Origin: JASFEQ01 sp050122535
Lineage (GTDB): Bacteria; Desulfobacterota; DSM-4660; Desulfatiglandales; HGW-15
Direction of reading: 5' to 3'
Length of the DNA stretch: 21,131 nucleotides
NCBI GenBank assembly: GCA_050122535.1
Contig: JASFIT010000023.1
Coordinates: 1-21,131, forward strand
Shown: one piece after another, positions 1-7,394 of the stretch
Numbering within the stretch: position 1 is the stretch's first letter
How the letters are laid out: every line of letters starts with the position of its first letter
Translations under genes and position numbers: made by a program
The notes under the pieces: generated by a model
Told to the model about the DNA's origin: nothing
What the model saw: the letters and a program-made list of their open reading frames with translations, nothing else
Database searches by the model: none

Positions 1-751
1 GTCTCCTTAAGAAATGCCTACCAACTAGGCTTAAGAAATCTGAAGAGAATGTATCCATTTCAGCTCTCAGCCCAATGACCTTCTGGTTGAAATAGTTGAA
101 TGCCACCACTGCTGGAATGGCCGCCCCCAAACCGGCCGCTGTTGCGATAAGTGCTTCCGAGATTCCCGGGGCAACAACGGCCAGATTGGCGGAACCCTTC
201 AGCCCTATCCCTCTGAAAGATTCCATAATCCCCCAAACAGTACCGAAAAGACCGATAAATGGCGTCGTATTCCCTGTAGTGGCTAGAAAGGAGAGTGCCC
301 TCTCCAGTCTGTTGCTCTGATCAATAGCCGTCCTTTTCAGGGTCCTCTCCACGTTATCAAACACGCGTTGAATATCCAGGTCTCTGTCTTTTGATTCGGG
401 ATGTGCCTGGATTTTACCAATTTTTTTGAGCTCGGAATACCCGGCCCTAAAAAGATGCGCAACAGGACTGAACAGGAGCTCATCACATTCATCATAAAGC
501 CTGCCAAATTCGGTACTCTCCCAAAATAGGTCAAGAAAAAACTCGGTCTCATCTTTGGCCCTTCGGAGAAGTCTCCATTTCACAAAAATAATAGTCCATG
601 AGATGATAGAGAAGAGAAAAAGAATCAACAGGACAAACTTGACCACCAAGCCAGCATGGACAATCATCTGGATGATATCGCCGCCAAAAGCGCCTTCAAA
701 TGACATAGCACCAGGAAGTGAAATCAAAGGGGTAAGGGTCATCATGCTCAT
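1..751 (-). CDS. tolQ: TolQ/ExbB/MotA-type proton channel protein (3' end cut by window)
   Basis: Reading the minus strand from 751 gives an open frame that runs off the left edge (about 250 residues). It has a transmembrane helix near residues 27-57 (VVKFVLLILFLFSIISWTII), a cytoplasmic loop, and the family signature in the second half: TTGNTTPFIGLFGTVWGIM followed by GISEALIATAAGLGAAIPAV. These are the TolQ/ExbB TM2 and TM3. In the family this is the inner-membrane stator that, with TolR, uses proton-motive force to energise TolA (Tol-Pal, outer-membrane constriction) or TonB. The last visible residues (FLSLVGRHFLRR) are close to a normal TolQ C-terminus, so little is missing. An ATG at 757 is in frame, but AGAGG lies only 2 nt before it and 8 nt before the ATG at 751, so I chose 751. 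tolR would be expected just outside the window. TolQ rather than ExbB is a judgement from length and motif. Confidence 0.9.
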   Translation of the reverse strand, partial: MSMMTLTPLISLPGAMSFEGAFGGDIIQMIVHAGLVVKFVLLILFLFSIISWTIIFVKWRLLRRAKDETEFFLDLFWESTEFGRLYDECDELLFSPVAHLFRAGYSELKKIGKIQAHPESKDRDLDIQRVFDNVERTLKRTAIDQSNRLERALSFLATTGNTTPFIGLFGTVWGIMESFRGIGLKGSANLAVVAPGISEALIATAAGLGAAIPAVVAFNYFNQKVIGLRAEMDTFSSDFLSLVGRHFLRR

Positions 752-790
752 CGTCATGTCCTCTTGTCAGGGGTGATATTTGTTATTCTC

Positions 791-819
791 ATTATATAAT
801 TCTTATAACTCCATTGCCA
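791..819 (-). promoter_or_regulatory. Candidate sigma70-type promoter for tolQ
   Basis: On the minus strand a perfect TATAAT (791-796) lies 17 bp from TGGCAA (814-819). The -35 match is weak (3 of 6). It sits in the 74-nt gap between the moeA stop and tolQ, so tolQ can be transcribed apart from moeA. Confidence 0.4.
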
Positions 820-831
820 GGCTTGCAAGAA

Positions 832-2091
832 CTATTTGTCTTGTTCTTGCCTGAGGGGGTAGATTTCGAGACATGGTGAAAAGCGATCTAAGAGCTGTAT
901 TTGGATGACCTCTCCGCCAGACAGCACCTCACAGCCTTCAGGGATGACGATCAGAGCATCTTTTCTGGCCATTGACTGTAGCCTGCTCTTCTGCTTGGCA
1001 GGATGTACCACAATGGCATCCCCACCTAACTCGATCCGGGCATGAATGAATTGCGTCCAATCTTCATCACCTCTGACAGTCTCTGTGAGGCGGGCCGCAA
1101 CGGAAAGAAATGGGGAATTCCGATAGCCCTCCATGGCCAGGAGACCTGGCAAGGCCAATTGCAGAAAGGCCATTTCGCTGGATGGAGGCCCACCGGGTAA
1201 ACAAAAAAAGGGCTTTTTTTCCAAAAGACCAAACCCTACAGCTTTCCCAGGCCCCATTCTAACCCGATGATAAACACCCTGCCAGTTGAGACCCTCCAGC
1301 ACCCGAATGATCAGATCTCGCTCGCTTCCCCACGCACCTCCGCTCGTTATGAACGCGTCCACGTGGGGAAGTTGTTCAGTGATCGTTGAGGCTATCTCCT
1401 CTTCTGAATCAGGAGCCAGTTGGGTTCGGAAGGAAAAGCCGAAAAGAGAGAGCCATGAACATATCTCCACCATATTACTTGCATATAGCTTCCCCTCTGT
1501 AAGGGGGGCACCCGGTGCGACCACTTCATCTCCAGTGGCTATGACTGCCACCTGAGGAGATTTACAAACCCTAATCTGTTCCAGTCCCGCGGAAGCCAGG
1601 AGGCCGATCAGTGGAGGCGACAACATTTCACCCTTTGACACAATGGTCTGTCCACCTCGAATATCCGCTCCCTTTTTAAAGATGTTTCGACCAGGCTCGG
1701 CCGTATTGAAACAGCAAACTTCATCACCTCTTCTGTGGCAGAATTCTCTTGATAAGACGGCATTTGCGCCCTTCGGAATCGGGGCACCTGTGGTGATTTC
1801 TATGGCTTGCCCATTGGTAATTGCCAGTTTCGACGAACTCCCGGCAGTGACCTGGCCCATTACTCTCAAATTGATCAAATTCTCGCCACTGGCCCCGCTC
1901 AGATCGCTCGATACAACCGCATACCCATCTTTCAAAGAACTATCCACAGAAGGACAATCCACCCTGGAAATCACATCTTCTGATGAGATTTTTCCTGTCA
2001 AAAGATCTAGAGGAAGGGCCTCCGTCCCAACCCGAGGCACAGAGGAAACCGTCAGCTCAAGTGCTTCTGTAAAACCTATAAAATTCTTCAT
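832..2091 (-). CDS. Divergent MoeA-family molybdopterin molybdotransferase
   Basis: A 419-aa protein with the MoeA fold order: N-terminal SLKDGYAV (52-59) for family SxMDGYAV, TTGAPIPKGANAV (100-112), ATGDEV (185-190), SGGAWGSERD (250-259) in place of the usual GGxSxGxxD, MGPGKAVGFG (279-288) in place of RPGKP, and LPGGPPSS (298-305) in place of GNPVS. MoeA inserts molybdate or tungstate into adenylylated molybdopterin in the cytosol. The altered loop residues suggest a specialised paralogue (W versus Mo, or a regulatory or inactive form); this is inference. It starts at ATG 2091. A TTGACA-17-CATAGT promoter-like sequence lies about 240 bp upstream, so it may be transcribed apart from mobB. 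tolQ follows after 74 nt but is functionally unrelated. Confidence 0.88.
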   Translation of the reverse strand: MKNFIGFTEALELTVSSVPRVGTEALPLDLLTGKISSEDVISRVDCPSVDSSLKDGYAVVSSDLSGASGENLINLRVMGQVTAGSSSKLAITNGQAIEITTGAPIPKGANAVLSREFCHRRGDEVCCFNTAEPGRNIFKKGADIRGGQTIVSKGEMLSPPLIGLLASAGLEQIRVCKSPQVAVIATGDEVVAPGAPLTEGKLYASNMVEICSWLSLFGFSFRTQLAPDSEEEIASTITEQLPHVDAFITSGGAWGSERDLIIRVLEGLNWQGVYHRVRMGPGKAVGFGLLEKKPFFCLPGGPPSSEMAFLQLALPGLLAMEGYRNSPFLSVAARLTETVRGDEDWTQFIHARIELGGDAIVVHPAKQKSRLQSMARKDALIVIPEGCEVLSGGEVIQIQLLDRFSPCLEIYPLRQEQDK

Positions 2092-2324
2092 GGCCGCTGA
2101 AAAACCCCATCTTCTGGATATGGCATAGTCCTATAGCACAAAAACACCAGGTAATCATAGATCTAAGAGATATCAATCGCCCTGGTTTGGCTGGAAAAGA
2201 CAAGAGATATGTGAGTGGCAGGGGAAAGAAATGGCCCCTGAGAATTGAAGGTTTAGAAGACAGGAATGGGGAGTTTCCAGAAATTCCCAGAGGCCTGGCA
2301 CCAATGAGGAGTGACTAGGAGTAG

Positions 2325-2353
2325 ACTATGTCACATTGTGGTATATTTGTCAA
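2325..2353 (-). promoter_or_regulatory. Candidate promoter for the divergent moeA
   Basis: On the minus strand TTGACA (2348-2353, a perfect -35) and CATAGT (2325-2330, 4 of 6) are separated by 17 bp. Transcription would give a leader of about 225 nt before the ATG at 2091. A related sequence sits exactly 200 bp upstream (2525-2553). Confidence 0.5.
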
Positions 2354-2393
2354 GGTTTTTTTGAGGCCTGTTCCCAATACCTGCACGCCAATG

Positions 2394-2490
2394 AAAAATG
2401 CCCCCCCTGAGTGGAGGTCGGGGCACTCAAGGGGGTTGAAAGGAGATTGACGCCCTCAAGGTTTCTAGTAACCGGCGGTCACTAACTCAA
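2394..2490 (-). ncRNA. Putative small RNA between mobB and moeA (homologue of the 19111-19212 element)
   Basis: On the minus strand there is an upper hairpin TAGTGACC/GGTTACTA (2466-2484, 3-nt loop, one G-U), then a CU-rich linker (CTCCTTTCAACCCCC), then a 12-bp GC hairpin (2402-2413 with 2424-2435, one mismatch), ending in GCATTTTTC (T-run at 2394-2398). This is an intrinsic-terminator form. A TTAACA -35-like hexamer (2548-2553) lies 17 bp from a poor -10 (2525-2530). The same arrangement with similar sequence recurs at 19111-19212. No ORF covers it. It could instead be the mobB operon terminator or a moeA leader element. The strand is inferred from the T-run. Confidence 0.5.
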
Positions 2491-2595
2491 GGGCACCTGA
2501 AGAAATAAGAGTTGGGGTATTTTGGGATTACCACAATGTAGTATCAGTGTTAAGCATTTTTTGGGGACGCCCAGGCAATAGGCCAGGAATTTTTT

Positions 2596-3105
2596 TTATG
2601 ACGGATTCAATTTGAAATGCTGGGTCAAAAAGTGGGCAAGCCCTTCTATATCATTTAGGGCAAAACGGGGCACTCCCAGGTCCACGTCCGCGTTGCTCAT
2701 CAATGCAATCAAATTGCTGTCGTTCAAACAGAGAGGTTCGGTGTGAGCCTCACGCCTGAATATCTCTATTTTTGCTTTATTCTCTCGCTTATACCCCTCC
2801 GTCAAAATAATATCCACCCCGGAGAAAAACAGGGCGAGTTCATCAAGTGTGTGGTCGTGGTCCACGTCCATGACCATGCCGATCCTTTGCGGCGATGAGA
2901 TTACGGTTATCCCTGATCCCGCCTGCTTATGTCTCCAACTGTCTTTTCCTGGATGGTCGATTTCAAAGCCGTGCACGTCATGTTTAATAGTTCCCACCTT
3001 TAGTCCTATCCCTGTGAGCTCTGGGATCAGCTTTTCTAGAAGGGTGGTTTTGCCTGATCCAGATTTACCTACAATGCAGACAATAGCGGCCATTTCCTGT
3101 CTCAT
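2596..3105 (-). CDS. mobB: MobB, molybdopterin-guanine dinucleotide biosynthesis GTPase
   Basis: A 169-aa protein of normal MobB length. It opens with a P-loop: hydrophobic strand AAIVCIVGKSGSGKTTL with Walker A GKSGSGKT at 13-20. It continues with LEKLIPEL and the MobB-typical GLKVGTIKHDVHGFEIDHPGKDSWRHKQAG, then VDIILTEGYKRENKAKIEIFRRE (family LVEGFK..K.EV.R). MobB binds GTP and assists MobA in attaching GMP to Mo-molybdopterin to form MGD. No mobA is visible here. The start is ATG 3105, with GAGGAG 12 nt ahead. The internal ATG at residue 5 has no well-spaced ribosome site. It lies 38 nt downstream of the ModE-like gene and is probably co-transcribed with it. Confidence 0.93.
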   Translation of the reverse strand: MRQEMAAIVCIVGKSGSGKTTLLEKLIPELTGIGLKVGTIKHDVHGFEIDHPGKDSWRHKQAGSGITVISSPQRIGMVMDVDHDHTLDELALFFSGVDIILTEGYKRENKAKIEIFRREAHTEPLCLNDSNLIALMSNADVDLGVPRFALNDIEGLAHFLTQHFKLNPS

Positions 3106-3143
3106 TGGGTTGGTTGTCTCCTCTTTTTTTCTCTCTGCTTTGT

Positions 3144-3476
3144 CTATTTGCTAAAGATGGCATTGAAGATTTTGTCATCCGCTTTTAGACACCTCTTTTT
3201 AAGAAGAGCGTACTTTTTCAGCAGGATCTCTCCCTCTTTGGTAAGTTGCGAGCCGCGCTTCTTATCGGTCTCTACAATCTTTGTCTTCATATAACCCTCT
3301 GTTACCTTGATCTTGCTCCACACGCCTTTATAAGACATCTTCATAATCTTGGCAGTCTGGTTTATAGATCCCGTCTTTTCTATATTTTCCAGGATCTCTC
3401 TTCTTCCTTCCCCCATGATAATATTATTATGTTCATCCACAATCCACTGCCGAGATTTAAGTTTAAGGGATACCAT
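3144..3476 (-). CDS. ModE N-terminal-type winged-helix regulator without a molybdate-binding domain
   Basis: A 110-aa protein. It matches the DNA-binding half of ModE / the LysR-type HTH of molybdenum regulators: GRREILENIEKTGSINQTAKIMKMSYKGVWSKIKVTE (HTH, about residues 23-60), then a wing with KRGSQLTKEGEILLKKY. In E. coli ModE this domain is followed by two TOBE domains that bind molybdate; here the protein ends after the HTH. Metal sensing would therefore need a partner. The PBP-like domain fused to MoeA just upstream is a natural candidate, though this is inference. ATG 3476 has GGGGG 5 nt before it. mobB follows after 38 nt. No known operator could be identified. Confidence 0.85.
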   Translation of the reverse strand: MVSLKLKSRQWIVDEHNNIIMGEGRREILENIEKTGSINQTAKIMKMSYKGVWSKIKVTEGYMKTKIVETDKKRGSQLTKEGEILLKKYALLKKRCLKADDKIFNAIFSK

Positions 3477-3596
3477 CTCTTCCCCCTTCTTAGATTTTGA
3501 CGATTAATGAAGCAAAGTCTAACAAAACAGTTGGTAACGTTCAGAAGTGTTGGCATTTGCTGTTGTATAGTTCGCAGGCACTGCCGGTCTCCGAAA

Positions 3597-3756
3597 GATG
3601 ATATCTCAGAAAAAATTCCACCCAAACTCCGCAGTGGTCTGATCTTTGAGGCTTTACGCCCATTAACTAACCGCAGAACGCCCCGTTCTTATTTAGGAAA
3701 TCTTTCTCAAAGTCTCAAAGATCAGACCACCGGCAAGGAGCAAAATAGATATCACC
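3597..3756. repeat. Long imperfect palindrome between moeA-PBP and the ModE-like gene
   Basis: The 411-nt gene-free stretch 3477-3887 contains a perfect 17-bp inverted repeat (3634-3650 GTGGTCTGATCTTTGAG with 3714-3730). It extends inward to about 22 bp when one G-U is allowed. Inside is a small hairpin AGAAC/GTTCT around 3676-3690. Outside, 3597-3606 and 3747-3756 pair again (9 of 10, around GATATC). As RNA it would be a large branched hairpin; as DNA it resembles a small palindromic mobile repeat. I see no ORF in it. Confidence 0.7.
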
Positions 3757-3887
3757 TTGAGGAGGTTGGCATTGCCGGAGAATCGAGTATCCGACTAAAA
3801 CTTGCTGGGTCAAAACATTGTGCCAACATTTTTGAACTTTACGAAACAATTAATGCTCACAAGGCCATGTGGTCTCTCCTGAAACCT

Positions 3888-5825
3888 TCATCCCACCTCC
3901 AACCAAAACTGACCACTCTTGGATGGATCATATCCACCCAACGCTGTGACTCTCTCCCTGAAACGCTTGGACCCAATGGTCTCGAGGATCGCTCCAATAT
4001 TCCTATTATCCAACACGGAGGAGGGAATAATGAGGTCGTATTGTTCCTTTTCAATGGGAATAAAATCCAGATCAAGGGCCCTTGCAGCCGCAAAAATGCC
4101 CAGGCCGCAATCGGCCGCCCCGCTCAATACGTCCACAGCCACTGCCATATGAGTGAACTCCTCATGCCCATAACCTTTTATGCGCTCTGGTATCACCCCC
4201 AATTGCTCCAGCTTATAATCAAAGAGAACGCGCGTGCCCGATCCCGCTTGACGGTTTACAAAAGCAATATCATCTCTTTTGAGGTCATTGATACCCCCTA
4301 TTCCTTTCGGATTTCCTCTGGCCACAATCAAGCCTTGATCTCTTAGGACCAAATGAAAAATGCTCGCGCTGATCCCCTTGAGGTATCGCTTAACATAAGC
4401 AATGTTATACTCCCCCGTCTCCGTATCCAGAAGGTGCGACCCGGCCACGTGGCAAGTCCCCTTTCTGAGGGCCATTAACCCTCCTAGGCTGCCAACGTTC
4501 CCTGATGAAACCCGGATATTGTGTCCACGCCGCCTGATCTCATCGGCAAGTACGTCTATAGTCATATCGTGACTGCCGATCACGACGACCGTGTTGAAGA
4601 TCTCTTCCTCATCAACGAGAAGCTCTGCCTCCATTTCTTCGTTCTGCGTGACGCCTTCAGACAGGGCCGGAATGCGCAGGATCCCTTCTGCTCTTGTCAG
4701 TGTAGTAATGGAACCGGCCGCCCTGGGCAGGGGTGTGGCTATCGTCCTATCTCCCACCCTACCAATATTTACCCGCAAGAATTCCTCGATCCCCAGTTTG
4801 GAAGAAATGTCTCTGGATGGCTGAACGCCAATGGATCTTCTTTTGGGGTCTGCATAACCTTGGAGACTGTAAAGTAGGGGTCGAACAAACTGCTCGAAAC
4901 AGAGTGTGGCCGATACGGCATAGCCAGGATTTCCTATAACGGGTTTCCCTTCTACCACCCCCAGGATGGTCGGCTTGCCAGGCATCATGGCCACACCATG
5001 CACAAAGACCTCCCCCATTTCTCCGATAATATTTGCGGTATAATCCTTGCTGCCTGCAGATGAACCTGCGTTGATGATAATAAGATCCGCATCTGAGTCC
5101 ACAGCCCTCTTCAATGCCTCACGTATGTTTTCCTCAAGGTCAGGGACGATATCGTATATGCTGGGGATGCCGTGGCATTCTCTAACCAATCCGGCGAGAA
5201 TGAGGGAATTGTATTCAATGATTTGACCGTCTTTCAGCTGTTTTGGATCTCGGATTTCGCGGTGATGGACGAGTTCAGAACCCGTGGGGATGACAGCCAC
5301 CCTTGGCTTTTTCCAGGCCTTAAGGGAAAAAATACCTGCGCTGATGAGCGATCCCATATCGTAAGGACGTATTTGGTGGTTTTGAGGCAAGAGCAATTGA
5401 GTCGCAACGATATCCTCACCCACCTTTCTGATATGTTGCCAGGGATACGCTGGAGAGCGAATTTCTACCTCCCCTTCATTGAGTTGGTGGACCTTTTCAA
5501 CCATGATAACTGCGTCAAAGCCCTCAGGTATGGCCTGACCCGTGTTAATCCACAGTGTATCTCTGCCTATCTCTAAGGTTTTTGGATGTCTTTCAGTCGT
5601 CCCGTATGTGGCCTCTGCACGAACCACGATACCATCCATAGCCGCTGAGTGATAAAAGGGCGCAGACATCTTTGCAAAGATGGGCTCTGCCGTGACACGA
5701 CCCTGTGAATCTTCCGTAAAGATCTCTTCAGCAGCCGTCCTCTGCTCGGCTTTGAACCTAGAGAAGAATACGGCTTTGGCCTCTTCCAAGGTCTTCATGG
5801 CCAAATAGACATGCCTCTTCAACAC
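3888..5825 (-). CDS. MoeA fused to a C-terminal PBP-like (LysR-substrate-binding type) domain
   Basis: A 645-aa protein. Residues about 10-405 are a MoeA domain: SAAMDGIVVRA (60-70), WINTGQAIPEGFDAV (92-106), IPTGSELV (179-186), INAGSSAGSKDYT (251-263), MMPGKPT (280-286), GNPGYAVSA (298-306). After about residue 412 comes a second domain (VVVIGSHDMTIDVLADEI, GNVGSLGGLMALRKGTCHVAGSHLLD, FVNRQAGSGTRVLFDY, AADCGLGIFAAARALDLDFIPIEKEQYDLIIP). This is the type-2 periplasmic-binding-protein fold found in molybdate-sensing proteins and in archaeal/deltaproteobacterial MoeA fusions. There is no signal peptide, so it acts in the cytosol. It probably loads Mo or W into molybdopterin, with the second domain binding the oxyanion or a cofactor. 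The first in-frame start is GTG 5825, overlapping the upstream moeA stop; ATG at 5798 is an alternative. It is translationally coupled to the preceding moeA. Confidence 0.9.
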   Translation of the reverse strand: MLKRHVYLAMKTLEEAKAVFFSRFKAEQRTAAEEIFTEDSQGRVTAEPIFAKMSAPFYHSAAMDGIVVRAEATYGTTERHPKTLEIGRDTLWINTGQAIPEGFDAVIMVEKVHQLNEGEVEIRSPAYPWQHIRKVGEDIVATQLLLPQNHQIRPYDMGSLISAGIFSLKAWKKPRVAVIPTGSELVHHREIRDPKQLKDGQIIEYNSLILAGLVRECHGIPSIYDIVPDLEENIREALKRAVDSDADLIIINAGSSAGSKDYTANIIGEMGEVFVHGVAMMPGKPTILGVVEGKPVIGNPGYAVSATLCFEQFVRPLLYSLQGYADPKRRSIGVQPSRDISSKLGIEEFLRVNIGRVGDRTIATPLPRAAGSITTLTRAEGILRIPALSEGVTQNEEMEAELLVDEEEIFNTVVVIGSHDMTIDVLADEIRRRGHNIRVSSGNVGSLGGLMALRKGTCHVAGSHLLDTETGEYNIAYVKRYLKGISASIFHLVLRDQGLIVARGNPKGIGGINDLKRDDIAFVNRQAGSGTRVLFDYKLEQLGVIPERIKGYGHEEFTHMAVAVDVLSGAADCGLGIFAAARALDLDFIPIEKEQYDLIIPSSVLDNRNIGAILETIGSKRFRERVTALGGYDPSKSGQFWLEVG

Positions 5826-7069
5826 GACCCTCCTCTCTCAGGACTAATGAACAAAACCTTTACCCGCTCACCTTCATATAGCCCTTCCGTATTCCTCTCC
5901 ACCCGAACCAGACCGTCCGCTTCCACCAGTGTGGATATGAGACCGGATTTTCCGAAGATGGGGTCTGCGATAAGTCTTCCCTCCTTTTCTTTCAATCTGA
6001 CCCTGATATAATCTTCCCTCCCACTGGCCGACTCGATGTTTCGGCTCAGCTCCGCCTCGACCCCCTTGTTCAAAGGCCCGGTAAAATCCCCTTTCCCCGA
6101 CAACCTGGACAAAAAGGGATTGAGAAAGACCTCTGCCACCACCATAGCCGAAGCCGTATGCCCCGGCAGACCAAATGCGGCTTTGGAGCCTACCCTTGCA
6201 ATGATGGTCGGTTTACCCGGGCTGATGGATATCCCGTGGACGAGCAGTTCCACATTGTGGAAGGATTCAAAGACCTTGAGCGTCATGTCCCTGCTGCCCA
6301 CGGAACTTCCGCCAGATATCCAAACGGTGTCCGCCTCCTCAAGTCCTTTTTCGACTCTGGCCCTGAGTTCGTCAAAATTGTCCTTACACAGTCCCAAGGC
6401 CAGGGGTTCTGCACCGGACTGTCTGCAAAAGGCGCTCAAGGTATACGTGTTGATATCCCTGACTTGCCCCGACTCGGGCCGCTGATCAATGGGGACGACT
6501 TCGTCGCCACTGGATATGATGGCAACCCTCGGTCTTCTGTAGACATGGACTTCAGTGAGGCCGATTCCGGCCATAACCCCCAAATCCTGGGGTCTTAACA
6601 CAGCCCCCTTTTCAAGGACTGGGGATCCTCTTTTGAAATCATCATCGGGTAGGATCACATGCTCAAACGGGGATATGGCACGGCTAATTTCGATTGTATT
6701 TTCATCCAGTACGTGAGTGTACTCCACCATGACCACTCCGTCAGCACCCTCAGGCAACATACCTCCGGTGGAAATTCTCATCGCTTGCCCAGATCCCACA
6801 CCTTCGGTGGGCACTTGTCCCATAATCACCTCTCCCTTAACACCGAGCATTGCCGGAAGGCTTTCCGTGGCTCCAAAGGTATCCTTAGCCCTTACTGCAT
6901 ACCCATCCATGGACGACCTGTAAAACCCTGGCAGGTCTTCCGGCGAGATGGTATCCCGGCTCAAGATCCGGCCAAAGGCCTTCTCCAATGGTACCGTCTC
7001 TTCTCCCAATGAACCAAATTGTTCAATGATCTGAAAGACCTCTTCTGAGGTCCTGACTTTGAAAAACAA
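5819..7069 (-). CDS. moeA: MoeA, molybdopterin molybdotransferase
   Basis: A 416-aa protein and the most canonical MoeA of the three. Motifs are SSMDGYAVR (52-60), STGGMLPEGADGVVMVE (100-116), SSGDEVV (186-192), SGGSSVGSRD (252-261), SPGKPT (283-288), GLPGHTAS (300-307) and a C-terminal domain IV from about 330. MoeA uses molybdate (or tungstate) to convert MPT-AMP to Mo-molybdopterin. An in-frame TAA lies just upstream, so the first possible start is TTG at 7069, preceded by AGAGAGG at good spacing. The stop overlaps the GTG start of the moeA-PBP fusion, so the two are coupled. It diverges from the plus-strand gene at 7395 across a 325-nt region rich in inverted repeats. Confidence 0.92.
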   Translation of the reverse strand: MFFKVRTSEEVFQIIEQFGSLGEETVPLEKAFGRILSRDTISPEDLPGFYRSSMDGYAVRAKDTFGATESLPAMLGVKGEVIMGQVPTEGVGSGQAMRISTGGMLPEGADGVVMVEYTHVLDENTIEISRAISPFEHVILPDDDFKRGSPVLEKGAVLRPQDLGVMAGIGLTEVHVYRRPRVAIISSGDEVVPIDQRPESGQVRDINTYTLSAFCRQSGAEPLALGLCKDNFDELRARVEKGLEEADTVWISGGSSVGSRDMTLKVFESFHNVELLVHGISISPGKPTIIARVGSKAAFGLPGHTASAMVVAEVFLNPFLSRLSGKGDFTGPLNKGVEAELSRNIESASGREDYIRVRLKEKEGRLIADPIFGKSGLISTLVEADGLVRVERNTEGLYEGERVKVLFISPERGGSC

Positions 7070-7172
7070 GCCTTAAACCTCTCTTTCCATACAGATGACT
7101 CAGTTCGCTTCTCCACGCCTTTCATGATTTTCTCTTTTGCCACAGGGAGGAAAAGCGAAATGTCAGGCATTG

Positions 7173-7186
7173 TGTCATAAATGACA
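7173..7186. promoter_or_regulatory. Perfect 14-bp palindrome, candidate operator
   Basis: TGTCATAAATGACA lies about 105 bp ahead of the moeA TTG start, in the divergent moeA / 7395 region. It is symmetrical enough for a dimeric regulator, but I cannot assign one. Confidence 0.35.
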
Positions 7187-7228
7187 TAACCCCGCAATAA
7201 AAAACCGCCCCCCTCACTGAATATAATG

Positions 7229-7274
7229 GTTATGATCTGAAAGGGATTCAATCCCCTTTTTGATCCATCATAAC
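7229..7274. repeat. Two-tier inverted repeat in the divergent intergenic region
   Basis: GTTATGAT (7229-7236) pairs perfectly with ATCATAAC (7267-7274). Inside it AAAGGG (7240-7245) pairs with CCCTTT (7254-7259). On the minus strand it would lie in the moeA leader; on the plus strand it lies upstream of the 7316-7343 promoter. Confidence 0.5.
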
Positions 7275-7315
7275 GAGGGGAATTTTGCAGGTCTCTTCCG
7301 CCAGGACGCATATAT

Positions 7316-7343
7316 TTGAAAAACGCCAATTATTCTTTATAAT
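7316..7343 (+). promoter_or_regulatory. Sigma70-type promoter for the 7395 gene
   Basis: TTGAAA (7316-7321) and a perfect TATAAT (7338-7343) are spaced by 16 bp. The transcript would start near 7350, leaving a leader of about 45 nt that contains the 7360-7385 hairpin. Confidence 0.65.
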
Positions 7344-7359
7344 TGATTACAAGAACGTT

Positions 7360-7394
7360 TTTCTGTAACTTGTCTTTTACAGAAAGGAGTCACC
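7360..7394 (+). promoter_or_regulatory. Leader hairpin abutting the ribosome-binding site
   Basis: TTTCTGTAA (7360-7368) and TTACAGAAA (7377-7385) form a perfect 9-bp stem with an 8-nt loop. GGAG begins on the next base and is followed by the TTG start at 7395. The stem could control or stabilise ribosome access. Confidence 0.55.

Noticed and set aside
1643..2128. 161-aa plus-strand open frame
   Set aside because: Antisense shadow of the divergent moeA; no ribosome site or family motif.
3507..4346. 279-aa plus-strand open frame over the moeA-PBP 3' end
   Set aside because: Most of it is antisense to the well-supported MoeA-PBP gene and the rest covers the palindrome; the protein has no recognisable features.
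6961..7329. 122-aa minus-strand open frame across the moeA start
   Set aside because: It overlaps the moeA N-terminus in another frame and the repeat-rich leader; composition is unlike a real protein (Arg/Trp-rich end).
7070..7394. Moco (molybdenum cofactor) riboswitch ahead of moeA
   Set aside because: The region is structured, but I could not match the Moco aptamer consensus on the minus strand; a covariance search would be decisive.
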